Source: Cytobacillus oceanisediminis (lineage in GTDB: Bacteria > Bacillota > Bacilli > Bacillales > Cytobacillaceae). Taken from it: 64,000 nt of DNA. Position numbers and translations under genes: made by a program. Below are positions 42,509-51,220 of the stretch, one piece after another. The notes beneath the pieces are model-generated. The model was not told the DNA's origin. It ran no database searches and saw only the letters and a list, made by a program, of their open reading frames with translations. The stretch is from contig NZ_QGTW01000015.1 in assembly GCF_003182355.1 (NCBI RefSeq), positions 78,111-142,110 of the forward strand. Reading direction: 5' to 3'. Positions within the stretch are counted from its first letter, which is position 1. Each line of letters starts with the position of its first letter.

Positions 42509-43882
42509 TCACTTTTTCAGCACAATCTTTGCAACACACTCCACATGCATGGTCTGCGGGAACATATCAACCGGCTGCACCTCAACAGTTTTGTAACCGC
42601 CGTCTTCCAGGATGCGCAAATCCCTCGCGAGTGTTCCCGGGTTGCAGGACACATAGACGACTTTTTTTGGCTTCATGTTAAGTATGGTTTGCAGCAGGGC
42701 TTCGTCACAGCCTTTGCGCGGCGGGTCAACGACCAGGACATCTGCTGTGTTACCCTTTTTATACCAATCCGGAATAACTTCTTCCGCTTTCCCGACAGCA
42801 AATTCGGCATTGATAATTCCATTCAGGGATGCATTCCGCCTCGCATCCTCAATCGCATCAGGCACAATTTCCACACCGAAAACCTCTTTGGCTTTTTGCG
42901 CCAAGAAAAGGGAAATCGTCCCGATTCCACAATACGCATCGATAACCTTTTCTTCTCCGCTCAAGTTTGCATATTCCAGCGCCTTTTCATATAATACCTT
43001 CGTTTGCTCTGGGTTCACCTGATAAAAAGAGCGGGCGGAAATGGCAAATTTAATATCACCGATAAAGTCATAGATAACCTCTTCGCCCCATAGGACACGG
43101 GTTACATCTCCCATGATTACATTCGTCTTTTTTGAGTTAACATTATGCACTACTGACTTAACGCCTTGGATGTTCTCGACAATCTCTTCCACGATTTTCT
43201 GTTTGTACGGCAGTTCGTTCGTTCTGGTGACAAGCACAATCATCACTTCACCGGTCACAAGCCCGTAGCGAGCCATCACATGCCGAAGTTCGCCTTTATG
43301 CCTGCCTTCATCATAGGCACGGACACCATAGCGGCCGCAAATTTCCTTTACCTTTTGGACTACTTCATCATTTTTTTCTTGCTGGATAAGGCATTCCTTC
43401 ATATCAATAATCTGATGGGTGCGCTGCTGGTAAAATCCTCCGATCAGCCCGCCTTCCTGCTCTCCAATCGGTACCTGTGCTTTATTGCGGTAGCGCCACG
43501 GATCCTTCATGCCGAGCACCGGATGCACCTTTACATCTTCAAGCTTCCCAATCCTGGTCAGCACATCCCTGACCTGCTTTTCCTTTGCAAGAAGCTGGCC
43601 TTCATAGCTCAAATGCTGAAGCTGGCAGCCTCCGCATTCTTTATAGATCGGACATGGAGCCTCAACCCGGTATGGACTTTCTTCGTACGTTTCGATTAAA
43701 CGGGCGAATCCATATCCTTTGTTGACTTTAATAACCTTTACCTTTGCCCTTTCGCCGGGAAGCCCGTTCGGCACAAACAGGGGGAAGCCGTCTACTTTGG
43801 CAACGCCCGCTCCCTCATGGGTTAAATCCTCAAAAGTAACATCTATATAATCATTTTTTTGAACCGGTAATGTTCTGCTCAT
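42509..43882 (-). CDS. rlmCD: 23S rRNA (uracil-C5)-methyltransferase
   Basis: 457 residues. N-terminal TRAM domain (DVTFEDLTHEGAGVAKVDGF), four iron-sulfur cysteines (CPIYKECGGCQLQ plus the earlier/later Cys), a SAM-binding Rossmann domain (IDAYCGIGTISLFLA) and the catalytic cysteine in VYVSCNPGTLARDL. B. subtilis YefA/RlmCD makes m5U747 and m5U1939; this gene has the same position next to dgkB. An extended -10 (TGATACAAT on the minus strand near 43.94 kb) probably drives it. Confidence 0.93.
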   Translation of the reverse strand: MSRTLPVQKNDYIDVTFEDLTHEGAGVAKVDGFPLFVPNGLPGERAKVKVIKVNKGYGFARLIETYEESPYRVEAPCPIYKECGGCQLQHLSYEGQLLAKEKQVRDVLTRIGKLEDVKVHPVLGMKDPWRYRNKAQVPIGEQEGGLIGGFYQQRTHQIIDMKECLIQQEKNDEVVQKVKEICGRYGVRAYDEGRHKGELRHVMARYGLVTGEVMIVLVTRTNELPYKQKIVEEIVENIQGVKSVVHNVNSKKTNVIMGDVTRVLWGEEVIYDFIGDIKFAISARSFYQVNPEQTKVLYEKALEYANLSGEEKVIDAYCGIGTISLFLAQKAKEVFGVEIVPDAIEDARRNASLNGIINAEFAVGKAEEVIPDWYKKGNTADVLVVDPPRKGCDEALLQTILNMKPKKVVYVSCNPGTLARDLRILEDGGYKTVEVQPVDMFPQTMHVECVAKIVLKK

Positions 43883-44075
43883 TGTTTTCTTCCTTTTCAG
43901 CTTAATTCCGTGACCTTTTTGACTAGAGAGATTGTATCACAAAACAGGGTTAAATACGAAATCGGATACTGTCTGCAGCTTTAAAGGGCTAATATATTGC
44001 CCTATCCGAAGTTATTTAAAAGCAAAATGATAAGGTTAAAAAAGGGCTGGAAGCAAGCAGGCACAGGAGGCATAG

Positions 44076-44103
44076 CAATTCAATCAAACGTTTGATTGAA
44101 TTG
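44076..44103. repeat. Perfect 28-base palindrome sharing its core with another locus
   Basis: CAATTCAATCAAAC and its exact complement GTTTGATTGAATTG meet at CG. The 18-base core CAATCAAACGTTTGATTG is repeated inside the terminator at 32.1 kb. It lies just after the dgkB terminator and about 130 bases before the rlmCD promoter. Confidence 0.7.
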
Positions 44104-44112
44104 GGATATTCA

Positions 44113-44140
44113 TAAAAAAAGCCCGCTCCATAGAGCGGAC
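44113..44140 (-). terminator. Terminator of dgkB
   Basis: On the minus strand GTCCGCTC pairs with GAGCGGGC (one G-U), followed by seven T residues, immediately after the stop codon. Confidence 0.88.
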
Positions 44141-44146
44141 TCCTTC

Positions 44147-45082
44147 TTATACATGCGGACTTTCCCAATCTGTCGGGCGGTCTTCTTCACGAATCTGGTC
44201 AATCGGCACGAAAACTTCTAAATGCCTGTACAGGTTGACGAATTCGGCTGGAAGCAGCCCGCCAAATTCACCGTCCAGGTTAAGCTGGACTTTTTCCTTG
44301 GCTTGGACCTTGATCCGGTTTGCCTGTGTATAGATCACATTCGGATCTTTGACATGCTCGCCGCGGACTGCCATTGTAGCAATCCGAATAAAGTCGGCTA
44401 GATTGGTTTTCTTTAATATCAGCAGGGAGAACATTCCATCATTAATGCAGGAATCAGGGGCAAGCTTTTCAAAGCCGCCTACTGAATTTGTTAACCCTAC
44501 AAGGAAAAGCATGACTTCCCCTTCAAACATTTTCCCGTCAAATTCGATGCTTACTTCAGTTGAACGGATGGAAGGAAGCATTTCAATCCCTTTTAAGTAG
44601 TAAGCAAGCTGGCCGATCATTGTTTTAAGCTTGCTTGGCACTTCATAAGTCAGTTCTGTCAGCCTTCCGCCGCCGGCGATATTAATAAAGTATTTTTCAT
44701 TAATTCGGCCAATATCAACAGGAATCGTATCCCCTTTGATGATGATATCTGTCGCGGCTTCTACATCCCTTGGAATATGCAGTGCCCGTGCGAAATCATT
44801 TGTTGTCCCAGTCGGGATAATCCCAAGGCGCGGACGGTAATCCTGCTCGGCCAGCCCGTTTACAACCTCATTGATTGTACCGTCCCCGCCGGCTGCAATA
44901 ACCAATTCAAAACGGCGCTCAACGGCTGCCCTTGCAGCTTTAATGGCGTCCCCTTCGCCTGTGGTGGCATGGCAGGAGGTTTCATAGCCTGCCTCCTCCA
45001 GCTTTTGCAGCACCTCGGCCAAATGCCTTTTAAAAATTTCACGGCCCGAGGTTGGATTATAAATAATTCTTGCTCTTTTCAT
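44147..45082 (-). CDS. dgkB: Diacylglycerol kinase
   Basis: 311 residues of the soluble DAGK catalytic family: YNPTSGRE near the N-terminus, the ATP-binding GGDGTINEVVNGL (GGDGT at residues 65-69), IPTGTTNDFARAL and the C-terminal LDGEFGG metal-site motif. It phosphorylates diacylglycerol released during lipoteichoic acid synthesis back to phosphatidic acid. In B. subtilis dgkB lies between gatB and rlmCD; here the rlmCD side is kept while about 10 kb separates it from gatB. Confidence 0.93.
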   Translation of the reverse strand: MKRARIIYNPTSGREIFKRHLAEVLQKLEEAGYETSCHATTGEGDAIKAARAAVERRFELVIAAGGDGTINEVVNGLAEQDYRPRLGIIPTGTTNDFARALHIPRDVEAATDIIIKGDTIPVDIGRINEKYFINIAGGGRLTELTYEVPSKLKTMIGQLAYYLKGIEMLPSIRSTEVSIEFDGKMFEGEVMLFLVGLTNSVGGFEKLAPDSCINDGMFSLLILKKTNLADFIRIATMAVRGEHVKDPNVIYTQANRIKVQAKEKVQLNLDGEFGGLLPAEFVNLYRHLEVFVPIDQIREEDRPTDWESPHV

Positions 45083-45319
45083 AGCCCATCATCCTATTAT
45101 TTAATCAACTTTGTCTTAATCCGTTTTTACAATTCCATCTTTTTACATCATAGCGAATAGAAATGCACTTAGCAATTTTTACGTTGCACTTCCGGTTTCT
45201 ATTCTATTCACTTCCGCCTGTTTACACAAGTGGCAGATGGCATAAAAGAATTATACCCTCATCCGGCAGAAAAGTACCATGAATAAACATGTTTTTAAAA
45301 AGAATAATAGGGTATGCCG

Positions 45320-45937
45320 TTAATCCTGCTGCAGATCCTTCAGCACAAGGCTTTTCACGTAATCGATAATTGTTCTATATGGATATTCTTCATTTAAAAC
45401 GCTATGAAGCATTGCACCATCCATTATAGTCCAGAACATGCAGGCTACATAATTCGGGTCTGCATCCGGGCGGAATTCTCCGGCAGCCTGCCCCTCTTCC
45501 AGAATATCGGTGATGAGCTTTAAAAAGAACTTCTTTCCTCTTTCTTTCAAAATCCGGTTCAAATTTTCATCCCTGGACGAATGCAAAGTAAATTCGAGAT
45601 GAACCACAATTTTATCCTTGCGTTCCTGGCTAAAAGGGCTCATTTCTCTGTATATATCAAAGAGGTACTCAAGCTTTTCTTCAGCTGAAGATAGATTGGA
45701 AATGCTCTCTACAAGCCTCGCACTGGTTGCTTCTGTCTGCTCGTTCATAAGCTCCAGATAAATCTCTTCCTTACTTTTAAAATAATTATAGATGGCACCC
45801 TTGCTTATTCCTGAGTATGCGACAATGTCATCAATAGTAGCTGCCTGAAATCCCTTCTTGGCGAAACAGGCAAGCGCGCCGGCCAGAATCTCCTTCTTCT
45901 TCTTCCGTTTGTATTGCTCTGATACGATAGGCGCCAA
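45320..45937 (-). CDS. TetR/AcrR family transcriptional regulator
   Basis: 205 residues. The N-terminal TetR helix-turn-helix is FAKKGFQAATIDDIVAYSGISKGAIYNYFKSKEEI; the helical ligand domain follows with no recognisable effector class. TTG 45937 has GGGGGG about six bases upstream. In B. subtilis a TetR gene (yerO) with the multidrug pump gene swrC sits between gatB and dgkB; position suggests this may be the yerO counterpart, but no RND pump gene is present here. Confidence 0.88.
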   Translation of the reverse strand: MAPIVSEQYKRKKKKEILAGALACFAKKGFQAATIDDIVAYSGISKGAIYNYFKSKEEIYLELMNEQTEATSARLVESISNLSSAEEKLEYLFDIYREMSPFSQERKDKIVVHLEFTLHSSRDENLNRILKERGKKFFLKLITDILEEGQAAGEFRPDADPNYVACMFWTIMDGAMLHSVLNEEYPYRTIIDYVKSLVLKDLQQD

Positions 45938-45965
45938 ATTTGTCCCCCCATATATCTTTCTTTTT

Positions 45966-46181
45966 AACTCTGTTGAACTTGTCTGTTGCTTTCCGTTCCA
46001 GACGCTTAGAGAACCGCGGGCGTTCCAACGCTCTTCGGCGTTTTGCGCCTATGGGGTCTTCGCTTGACTCACATCTCCCGCAGTACTTTGAATAAACATC
46101 TCGATTAAACACCGGACGAAGAAAATGCGAATGCATTTTCGTGGTCTCCCGCTTTTCAAACAGTCAATTTCGTTCAGAGCC
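45966..46181. repeat. Diverged copy of the dispersed inverted-repeat element (copy 3)
   Basis: About 216 bases. Left end AACTCTGTTGAACTTGTCTGTTG and right end CAGTCAATTTCGTTCAGAGCC are imperfect inverted repeats. The interior shares GAACCGCGGGCG, TCTCCCGCAGTA and TCGATTAAACACCG with copy 2. No clear target duplication. It sits 29 bases upstream of the TetR start codon, so it may carry or disturb that gene's promoter. Confidence 0.7.
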
Positions 46182-46289
46182 AAGTCCCAAATGGCTTCTC
46201 CAGTTTCACTTAAGGCAATCACCAGGTCAATGCGGCTTTTGTCACTTTTAAAATTTAAATTTCTTTTCTATCAATTCGATTGTTAAAAA

Positions 46290-46335
46290 TGCTGGATTCC
46301 TGTCAGTTTCCGAAAGTCAGGATCCAGCAATGAAT
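46290..46335 (-). terminator. Terminator of the 87-residue hypothetical gene
   Basis: On the minus strand TGCTGGATCCTG pairs with CAGGAATCCAGCA (one bulge), followed by TTTTT. About 100 bases after the stop codon. Confidence 0.7.
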
Positions 46336-46435
46336 TATAAATATTTTCGTGATCCTCCTGCTGCAATGACTTAAACGAACTCTTTCACCATGCAGGTATT
46401 TTTTATTTGCGACTTTTTTCTTCCCTTACATTTCA

Positions 46436-46699
46436 CTATCCACAGAAACATTTTTTATCCAAGGAACCCTCTTTGAGGATTTCTTTTATATAAAGGTCAG
46501 CATGCTCTTTAGTAATATTAGTGTCTTCTGTAATCAATCCCGCTTCCAGCAATTCCAATTTTAGTTTGTCGAGAAACAAGTCTCTGATTGCTGCTGATCG
46601 GCAAGGCTGCATCTGGGCTGCCAAGTCCCAAATCCACTGCTCCAGGTGAACACTTTTGCTCTTTTTTTGCATTTCATACGGAACCTGCTTTCTTCCCAC
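46436..46699 (-). CDS. Hypothetical small soluble protein
   Basis: 87 residues, helical, with VHLEQWIWDLAAQMQPCRSAAIRDLFLDKLKLELLEAG in the centre and a C-terminal KKCFCG that could bind metal. I do not recognise the family. GTG 46699 has AGGAG eight bases upstream and is preferred to GTG 46708, which overlaps the ribosome site. It lies between the anti-sigma-like gene and a terminator on the same strand. Confidence 0.6.
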   Translation of the reverse strand: MGRKQVPYEMQKKSKSVHLEQWIWDLAAQMQPCRSAAIRDLFLDKLKLELLEAGLITEDTNITKEHADLYIKEILKEGSLDKKCFCG

Positions 46700-46826
46700 A
46701 TTCCTCACTCCTCAAGACTGCTATTTTCAAATAAACCGACTGGTCTTTTTATTGTAAAATAACTATCTTGAATTTTCAAACATTTAAACAAAAAGAAACT
46801 CCTAACATCATGTTAAGAGTTTAATC

Positions 46827-47207
46827 TTATTTAAGCTTTTCCGTTTTGCCTTTGGTGTCTTCAAGTACCTTTACTTGGCCACCGATGAGCATCAGACAAG
46901 CAAAAGCAATTGGAAAGCAACGTTCAAACCAGGTTACTTTAGCAGATGATTGCTTTTGTTCCTCTGCCGAAATCAGCGGCGGGGATTCTCTTAGTTTCTC
47001 AACTCCAATTTGTGCCATGATAAGATTAGTAAGTTCTTCCTCTCTTGGCATTGCCGGCAGTGCCTGCTCCTCTTCTTCCATTGCCTCAAGGTAAATTTCC
47101 AAACATTGGTCGCAAGTATAAAGATGATCTTCATAGGCTTCGCGGTCTTCTTCTTCAAGCTCATTTTTCACATATTTCATCCATGCTTCCAGTGAGTAAT
47201 GATCCAT
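46827..47207 (-). CDS. Zinc-finger anti-sigma-factor-like membrane protein
   Basis: 126 residues. The N-terminal part has the zf-HC2 anti-sigma pattern HLYTCDQCL (His-x3-Cys-x2-Cys) within YEDHLYTCDQCLEIYLEAM, then an acidic linker and one membrane helix near residue 95-112 (CFPIAFACLMLIGGQVKVL), with very little outside. Anti-sigma factors of this class hold an ECF sigma factor at the membrane. The expected sigma gene upstream is absent; element copy 4 lies there instead. GGAG precedes the ATG. Confidence 0.75.
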   Translation of the reverse strand: MDHYSLEAWMKYVKNELEEEDREAYEDHLYTCDQCLEIYLEAMEEEEQALPAMPREEELTNLIMAQIGVEKLRESPPLISAEEQKQSSAKVTWFERCFPIAFACLMLIGGQVKVLEDTKGKTEKLK

Positions 47208-47416
47208 GAAAAGTCATCTCCTTCCAATGCTTTCAACTGCGATGTTCACAGGTAATCCTTCCCTTTATATCCTGCTGGGTAATAATGTACTCATTCGCGT
47301 ACAAATCATTTCTTAAAGTAATCCTATTTATAACCTTCGAATTCAAAGTTTTCTTTTTGAGTGCCGAAATAATCATAATCGAGAGAATCGTACAATTCAA
47401 TACTTTTTAATATAAA

Positions 47417-47631
47417 GCTTTGTTATTTTTGCCTGTTGATTTCCGCTCCAGGCACTCGCGGTCCGGGAGCCTCCTCACGCCTGCGGGGACTTCCATTGAT
47501 TCGCTTCTCCCGCTTGACTTTGAATAAAAATCCTCGAATAAACACCGTACGGAGAAGCTGCTAATGCATTTTGGAGCATCTCGCACCTTCCGGATCCGAT
47601 TACCATACTCAGCAATTAGCTTTAACATCGC
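47417..47631. repeat. Dispersed inverted-repeat element (copy 4)
   Basis: About 215 bases between GCTTTGT and ACATCGC. It shares GCCTGTTGATTTCCGCTCCAGG, CGCCTGCGGGGACTTCC, TCTCCCGC and CGAATAAACACCG with copies 2 and 3, but has lost parts of the middle and its right subterminal arm is decayed. TAATA occurs on both sides; a longer duplication is not evident. Together with flanks it fills the 456-base gap upstream of the anti-sigma-like gene. Confidence 0.75.
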
Positions 47632-47637
47632 CTAATA

Positions 47638-47665
47638 AAAAAATAACCCTCAAAAATTGAGGGTT
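47638..47665 (-). terminator. Terminator of the SAM methyltransferase gene
   Basis: AACCCTC/GAGGGTT stem followed on the minus strand by ATTTTTTATT; it overlaps the stop codon. Confidence 0.8.
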
Positions 47666-48455
47666 AAAAGGTTTCCAGAATACAAACATGGCAAGCATGC
47701 GGAATGGTATGGGATTCATTTGCTCCAAATTGTGTGTGCAGCCTTTTTAATAATAATGAAGAAATATCTGCTCTTTTCTCCGCCGGGGCACCTGAAAAAT
47801 AGGATAGCGACATGATTCGATCCACCCACTCTTCGTTGCTGAACATTACTTCATAGTCCAGTTTGTAAAAGTCTCTAAGTTCAAATCCGTTTTCCTGCCA
47901 TTCAGCGAACCACTCAACAGGGAACCCATTAATCCGCTGCCTTGACTCCGCCTTGGATCCAGCTGGCTTTAAGTTTTGGCCCAAATGGCTTTCAAGTACC
48001 TCAAATGCCGCTTCAACTGCCAGGCTGCCTGGCAGGAATCCGGAATCAGCTATTATCATTTTCCCCATTGGCTTCAAAATCCTCTTCATTTCCTTCAATG
48101 CCGCTTCCCGATTAAACCAGTGCCACGCCCTGAAAACAGTTACCATATCAAAGTGATACGGCTCTAAACCCGTTTCCTCTGCAGTTCCGTGCCAATAGGG
48201 GATATCCTCAAACCTTGCAAGATTAATCCGTACGGCTTCATCAAGCATTTCAGCAGAAGGTTCCACTCCAATTACATCTGCCTTCCTAAGCTTCAGCTTC
48301 CTTGTTAATGTCCCTGTGCCGGAGCCTATGTCTGCAATTTTCTTCCCTTCAAACGAGATGCCTCGCAGGTTTAAGCTTTCGAAAAAGCTCACCGGGATAT
48401 CGTCTCGGGACCTCGTATAGCTTTTTGCTGCCTGCCCGAAATTCGTTTTTGCCAT
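47664..48455 (-). CDS. Class I SAM-dependent methyltransferase
   Basis: 263 residues of the methyltransferase_11/UbiE-like fold: the SAM motif IADIGSGTGTLTRKL, the acidic loop GVEPSAEMLDEA, and FDMVTVFRAWHWFN for motif IV. The target may be a small molecule; the sequence does not show which. ATG 48455 follows GGTGAGG closely; TTG 48470 is less likely. Divergent from plsY. Confidence 0.87.
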   Translation of the reverse strand: MAKTNFGQAAKSYTRSRDDIPVSFFESLNLRGISFEGKKIADIGSGTGTLTRKLKLRKADVIGVEPSAEMLDEAVRINLARFEDIPYWHGTAEETGLEPYHFDMVTVFRAWHWFNREAALKEMKRILKPMGKMIIADSGFLPGSLAVEAAFEVLESHLGQNLKPAGSKAESRQRINGFPVEWFAEWQENGFELRDFYKLDYEVMFSNEEWVDRIMSLSYFSGAPAEKRADISSLLLKRLHTQFGANESHTIPHACHVCILETF

Positions 48456-48625
48456 ATTCCTCACCGCCAACTATTCAAATAATTTCGAATTCCACTTTAA
48501 ACAAAACCATTATATGGTAAACTGTATGCAATGACAACGAAAGAGGGTGCTTCGGAAAAATTTTTTTAAAAGCAAGGACGAATTAAAAAAAGGTTTGAAT
48601 ATATTGATGAAAAAGGATTGATACG

Positions 48626-49252
48626 ATGACGTTACTTATTTTTCTGGCAGCGTACCTGATTGGATCGATTCCTACCGCATTATTAGTTGGTAAGTACGCA
48701 TTTCAGATCGACATCCGGGATCATGGAAGCAATAATCCAGGCGCGACCAATACCCTGCGGGTGCTTGGAAAAAGGGCAGCTATTATTGTCTTGCTTGTTG
48801 ATATCGGCAAAGGTGCAGTTGCTGCGGGATTGCCTTTCCTATTGCAATCTGATGCAGATCCGCTTATGGTTGGCCTGGTTGCTGTATCCGGGCATTGCTT
48901 TCCTGTTTTCGCCGGTTTCCGGGGCGGAAAAGCCATTGCCACCACGGCAGGCGTTTTGCTTGTTTCAAACATTTGGATGTTTTTGATTGCTTATATTTCT
49001 TTTATTGCGGTCATCTACGCAACGAAATATGTATTTTATGGCTCCCTATCGGTTGGTGCTTCTTTACTGGTTTATTCCCTCTTTATACCAGGGCATAAAC
49101 ATGAACTTATCTTTTCTATTTTCCTTTTATTTTTAATTTTTCTGCACCGCTCCAATATTAAGAACTTTATAGATAAAAAAGAGCCCAAGATAAACGATAA
49201 ACGGTTAAAAGATGACCGCATTCCTCCGAAGGATAATAAAAAACGCGCGTAA
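48626..49252 (+). CDS. plsY: Glycerol-3-phosphate acyltransferase PlsY
   Basis: 208 residues, about five to seven membrane helices, with the three PlsY motifs: SIPTALLVGK, GSNNPGATNTLR and GHCFPVFAGFRGGKA with TTAGV. It transfers an acyl group from acyl-phosphate to glycerol-3-phosphate, the first step of phospholipid synthesis. The C-terminal tail is strongly basic (KKEPKINDKRLKDDR). AAAGGAT precedes the ATG. Many Bacillus place plsY next to the topoisomerase IV genes; here it stands alone, so a second copy elsewhere is possible. Confidence 0.93.
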   Translation: MTLLIFLAAYLIGSIPTALLVGKYAFQIDIRDHGSNNPGATNTLRVLGKRAAIIVLLVDIGKGAVAAGLPFLLQSDADPLMVGLVAVSGHCFPVFAGFRGGKAIATTAGVLLVSNIWMFLIAYISFIAVIYATKYVFYGSLSVGASLLVYSLFIPGHKHELIFSIFLLFLIFLHRSNIKNFIDKKEPKINDKRLKDDRIPPKDNKKRA

Positions 49253-49257
49253 GCAGG

Positions 49258-49300
49258 GACCGGATACTGATTCCCCATTCAGTGTCCGGGCTTTTTTTTG
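49258..49300 (+). terminator. Terminator of plsY
   Basis: CCGGATACTG pairs with CAGTGTCCGG (one mismatch tolerated as G-U) followed by eight T residues. Confidence 0.9.
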
Positions 49301-49369
49301 GATTTATCACATGAAAGACTTAGATGTAGCAAATCCTTTGAATAATGATTAATTTAAAGGAGCTTATTT

Positions 49370-50029
49370 ATGTTCTTAATATTTAAGGTATTAAGCCTAT
49401 ATTTAATAACAATCGTGATGATGAGGCTAATGGGCAAATCAACGATTATCCAAATGACTCCTTATGATTTAGTTGCCATCATCATTGTCGGAACGATCGC
49501 CTCCGAACCTCTAATCAGTACTGAGTATATGCCTACGCTAATTGCCCTGGGCATTCTTGTTGGCCTGCATATTTTATTTTCATATCTTACTTTAAATCAA
49601 ATCGGAAACCGCTTTTTCCTTGGGGAACCCACAATGCTGATCAAAAATGGCGAAATCCTTGAAGACAATCTGGAGAAATCCCACCTTTCTATGTCACAGC
49701 TTCTTTCAATCTTAAGAAGCAAGGGATTTCCCAAAATTGCCGATGTGGACTACGCCATCCTTGAGCCAATTGGTGAAGTGAGCATTATCCCAAAAGTCGC
49801 CAATACACCCGTAACTGTAGAACACTTAAACATTTCCATCCAGGATGAAGGCCTGCCTATTGCTGTTATTGTTGATGGGAGAATTCAGCAGCGCAACCTT
49901 CAATTGCTTGGACAAACAAAAGATTGGCTGCTGGAACAGCTCCGAGAAAACAATCTTCATGAAAAAGATATTATGTATGCCTATGTAAATGAGAAGTCAA
50001 AAAAGTTAAATATAAACAGGCGGAGATAA
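49370..50029 (+). CDS. DUF421 (YetF-like) membrane protein, copy 2
   Basis: 219 residues with the same layout as the 17.6 kb protein: three helices, the segment RLMGKSTIIQMTPYDLVAIIIVGTIASEP, then the duplicated DUF421 cytoplasmic domain (TMLIKNGEILEDNLEKSHLSMSQL). The two share the family frame but only moderate similarity, so they are not a recent duplication. AAAGGAG lies before the ATG. Function unknown. Confidence 0.88.
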   Translation: MFLIFKVLSLYLITIVMMRLMGKSTIIQMTPYDLVAIIIVGTIASEPLISTEYMPTLIALGILVGLHILFSYLTLNQIGNRFFLGEPTMLIKNGEILEDNLEKSHLSMSQLLSILRSKGFPKIADVDYAILEPIGEVSIIPKVANTPVTVEHLNISIQDEGLPIAVIVDGRIQQRNLQLLGQTKDWLLEQLRENNLHEKDIMYAYVNEKSKKLNINRRR

Positions 50030-50141
50030 TTTATGTTATAAGTTTATAATCTAAATTATTGGGTATAAGAAATGGGTTACTGTTTTACTTTCAGTTATAT
50101 TCTTCCAATAAATATACATATCAATATCAGGGGGTAATGGT

Positions 50142-51167
50142 ATGACAGAAGAAGGCATAGTTCTTCAAACAAAAATAGATAATTTTGATTTTAACTGGGA
50201 TCTAGACAAAGGTCTCTTCAACTTCGAAGGTGAAGATGCCGTTCTTTTCTGGATTAAATCAGCCATGAAAAGCTTTTTTGATACCATTGAAGAGATTTCC
50301 GGGAAAGAAACTTCCAGCCTTGTACTTGAAACCACAGGCTTCAGGCAAGGAATGGTGGTAGGAGAATTTTTTAAAAACATGAATCTTCCCCTACAGGAAG
50401 TCGCTAATATTATTCCAAGAATCTATGCTTCAGCTGGATGGGGGAAATTCACAATCACCGATTTGGATCCGGAAGCGAAAACAGCTAAAGTCCAGACAAT
50501 TGATAGCTGGGAGTATAAAATAAACAAAGAGCAAGGAAAAAACGAATCGGGAACTTTTCTGCCTGGACATTTTGCCGGCATCTTTTCCGCAGTATTCGGA
50601 ACAAGCATTTGGTACAAAAAAATAACCGATCAATTAGGCGAACATGACTATACAGACTTGGATTATTTTCCTTCAACCGTTACTGTAGAGGAAAATATCC
50701 ATGCCTTAGCCAGACGCGAGGAATCCAAAAAAATCAGTGAGCTTGAAAAATTAGTAGAAGACCGTACAAGAGATTTGAAAGAACTTGTGAAAGAAATCTC
50801 TTCTCCTGTGATCCCCGTTTTGGATGGAATCGTCGTCGTTCCGCTATTAGGAAGATATGATGAATTCCGCTCAGAGGAGCTCGTGGATAAAACCTTGCAT
50901 AGTTTGCCGAAACACCAGGCTGACTGCCTGATCCTTGATTTGACCGGATTAAACCAGTCCATCAGTGCTTACACTGTTGAGTTTTTAAGTAAGATTGCAG
51001 CTGCAGCCAACCTGATTGGTACCGAAACGATCCTTGTCGGCATCTCGCCTGAACTCGGCACAAAGATTACTGAAACCAAATTTAACCTTTCCAAATTTAA
51101 CTGCTTCACAAACCTGCAGCATGGCATCTATTATGCCCTGTCCAAAAAAGGCAGAAAAATATTTTAA
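50142..51167 (+). CDS. V4R-like sensor domain plus STAS domain protein (RsbR-like)
   Basis: 341 residues. Residues 1-180 resemble a V4R-type small-molecule domain (LETTGFRQGMVVGEFFKNM, IYASAGWGKFTITDLDPEA). A coiled linker (ISELEKLVEDRTRDLKELVKE) joins it to a C-terminal STAS domain (VIPVLDGIVVVPLLGRYDE, LDLTGLNQSISAYTVEFL, ETILVGISPELG). Linker and STAS follow RsbR co-antagonists of the stressosome, though the N-terminal sensor differs from the globin-like RsbR domain. It may feed sigma-B-type or another partner-switching pathway. GGGGG precedes the ATG. Confidence 0.78.
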   Translation: MTEEGIVLQTKIDNFDFNWDLDKGLFNFEGEDAVLFWIKSAMKSFFDTIEEISGKETSSLVLETTGFRQGMVVGEFFKNMNLPLQEVANIIPRIYASAGWGKFTITDLDPEAKTAKVQTIDSWEYKINKEQGKNESGTFLPGHFAGIFSAVFGTSIWYKKITDQLGEHDYTDLDYFPSTVTVEENIHALARREESKKISELEKLVEDRTRDLKELVKEISSPVIPVLDGIVVVPLLGRYDEFRSEELVDKTLHSLPKHQADCLILDLTGLNQSISAYTVEFLSKIAAAANLIGTETILVGISPELGTKITETKFNLSKFNCFTNLQHGIYYALSKKGRKIF

Positions 51168-51173
51168 AGGCAA

Positions 51174-51220
51174 AAAGCTGACTTAATAGTCGCCAACTAT
51201 GGCAAGCAAGTCAGCTTCTT
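51174..51220 (+). terminator. Hairpin after the STAS gene
   Basis: AAGCTGACTT (51175-) and AAGTCAGCTT form a ten-base stem around an inner ATAGT/ACTAT stem; the T tract (CTTGTTT) is modest. It may serve both this gene and, in the other direction, the phosphoesterase. Confidence 0.6.

Noticed and set aside
47233..47376. 47-codon frame upstream of the anti-sigma-like gene
   Set aside because: No ribosome site before the ATG and no resemblance to an ECF sigma factor.
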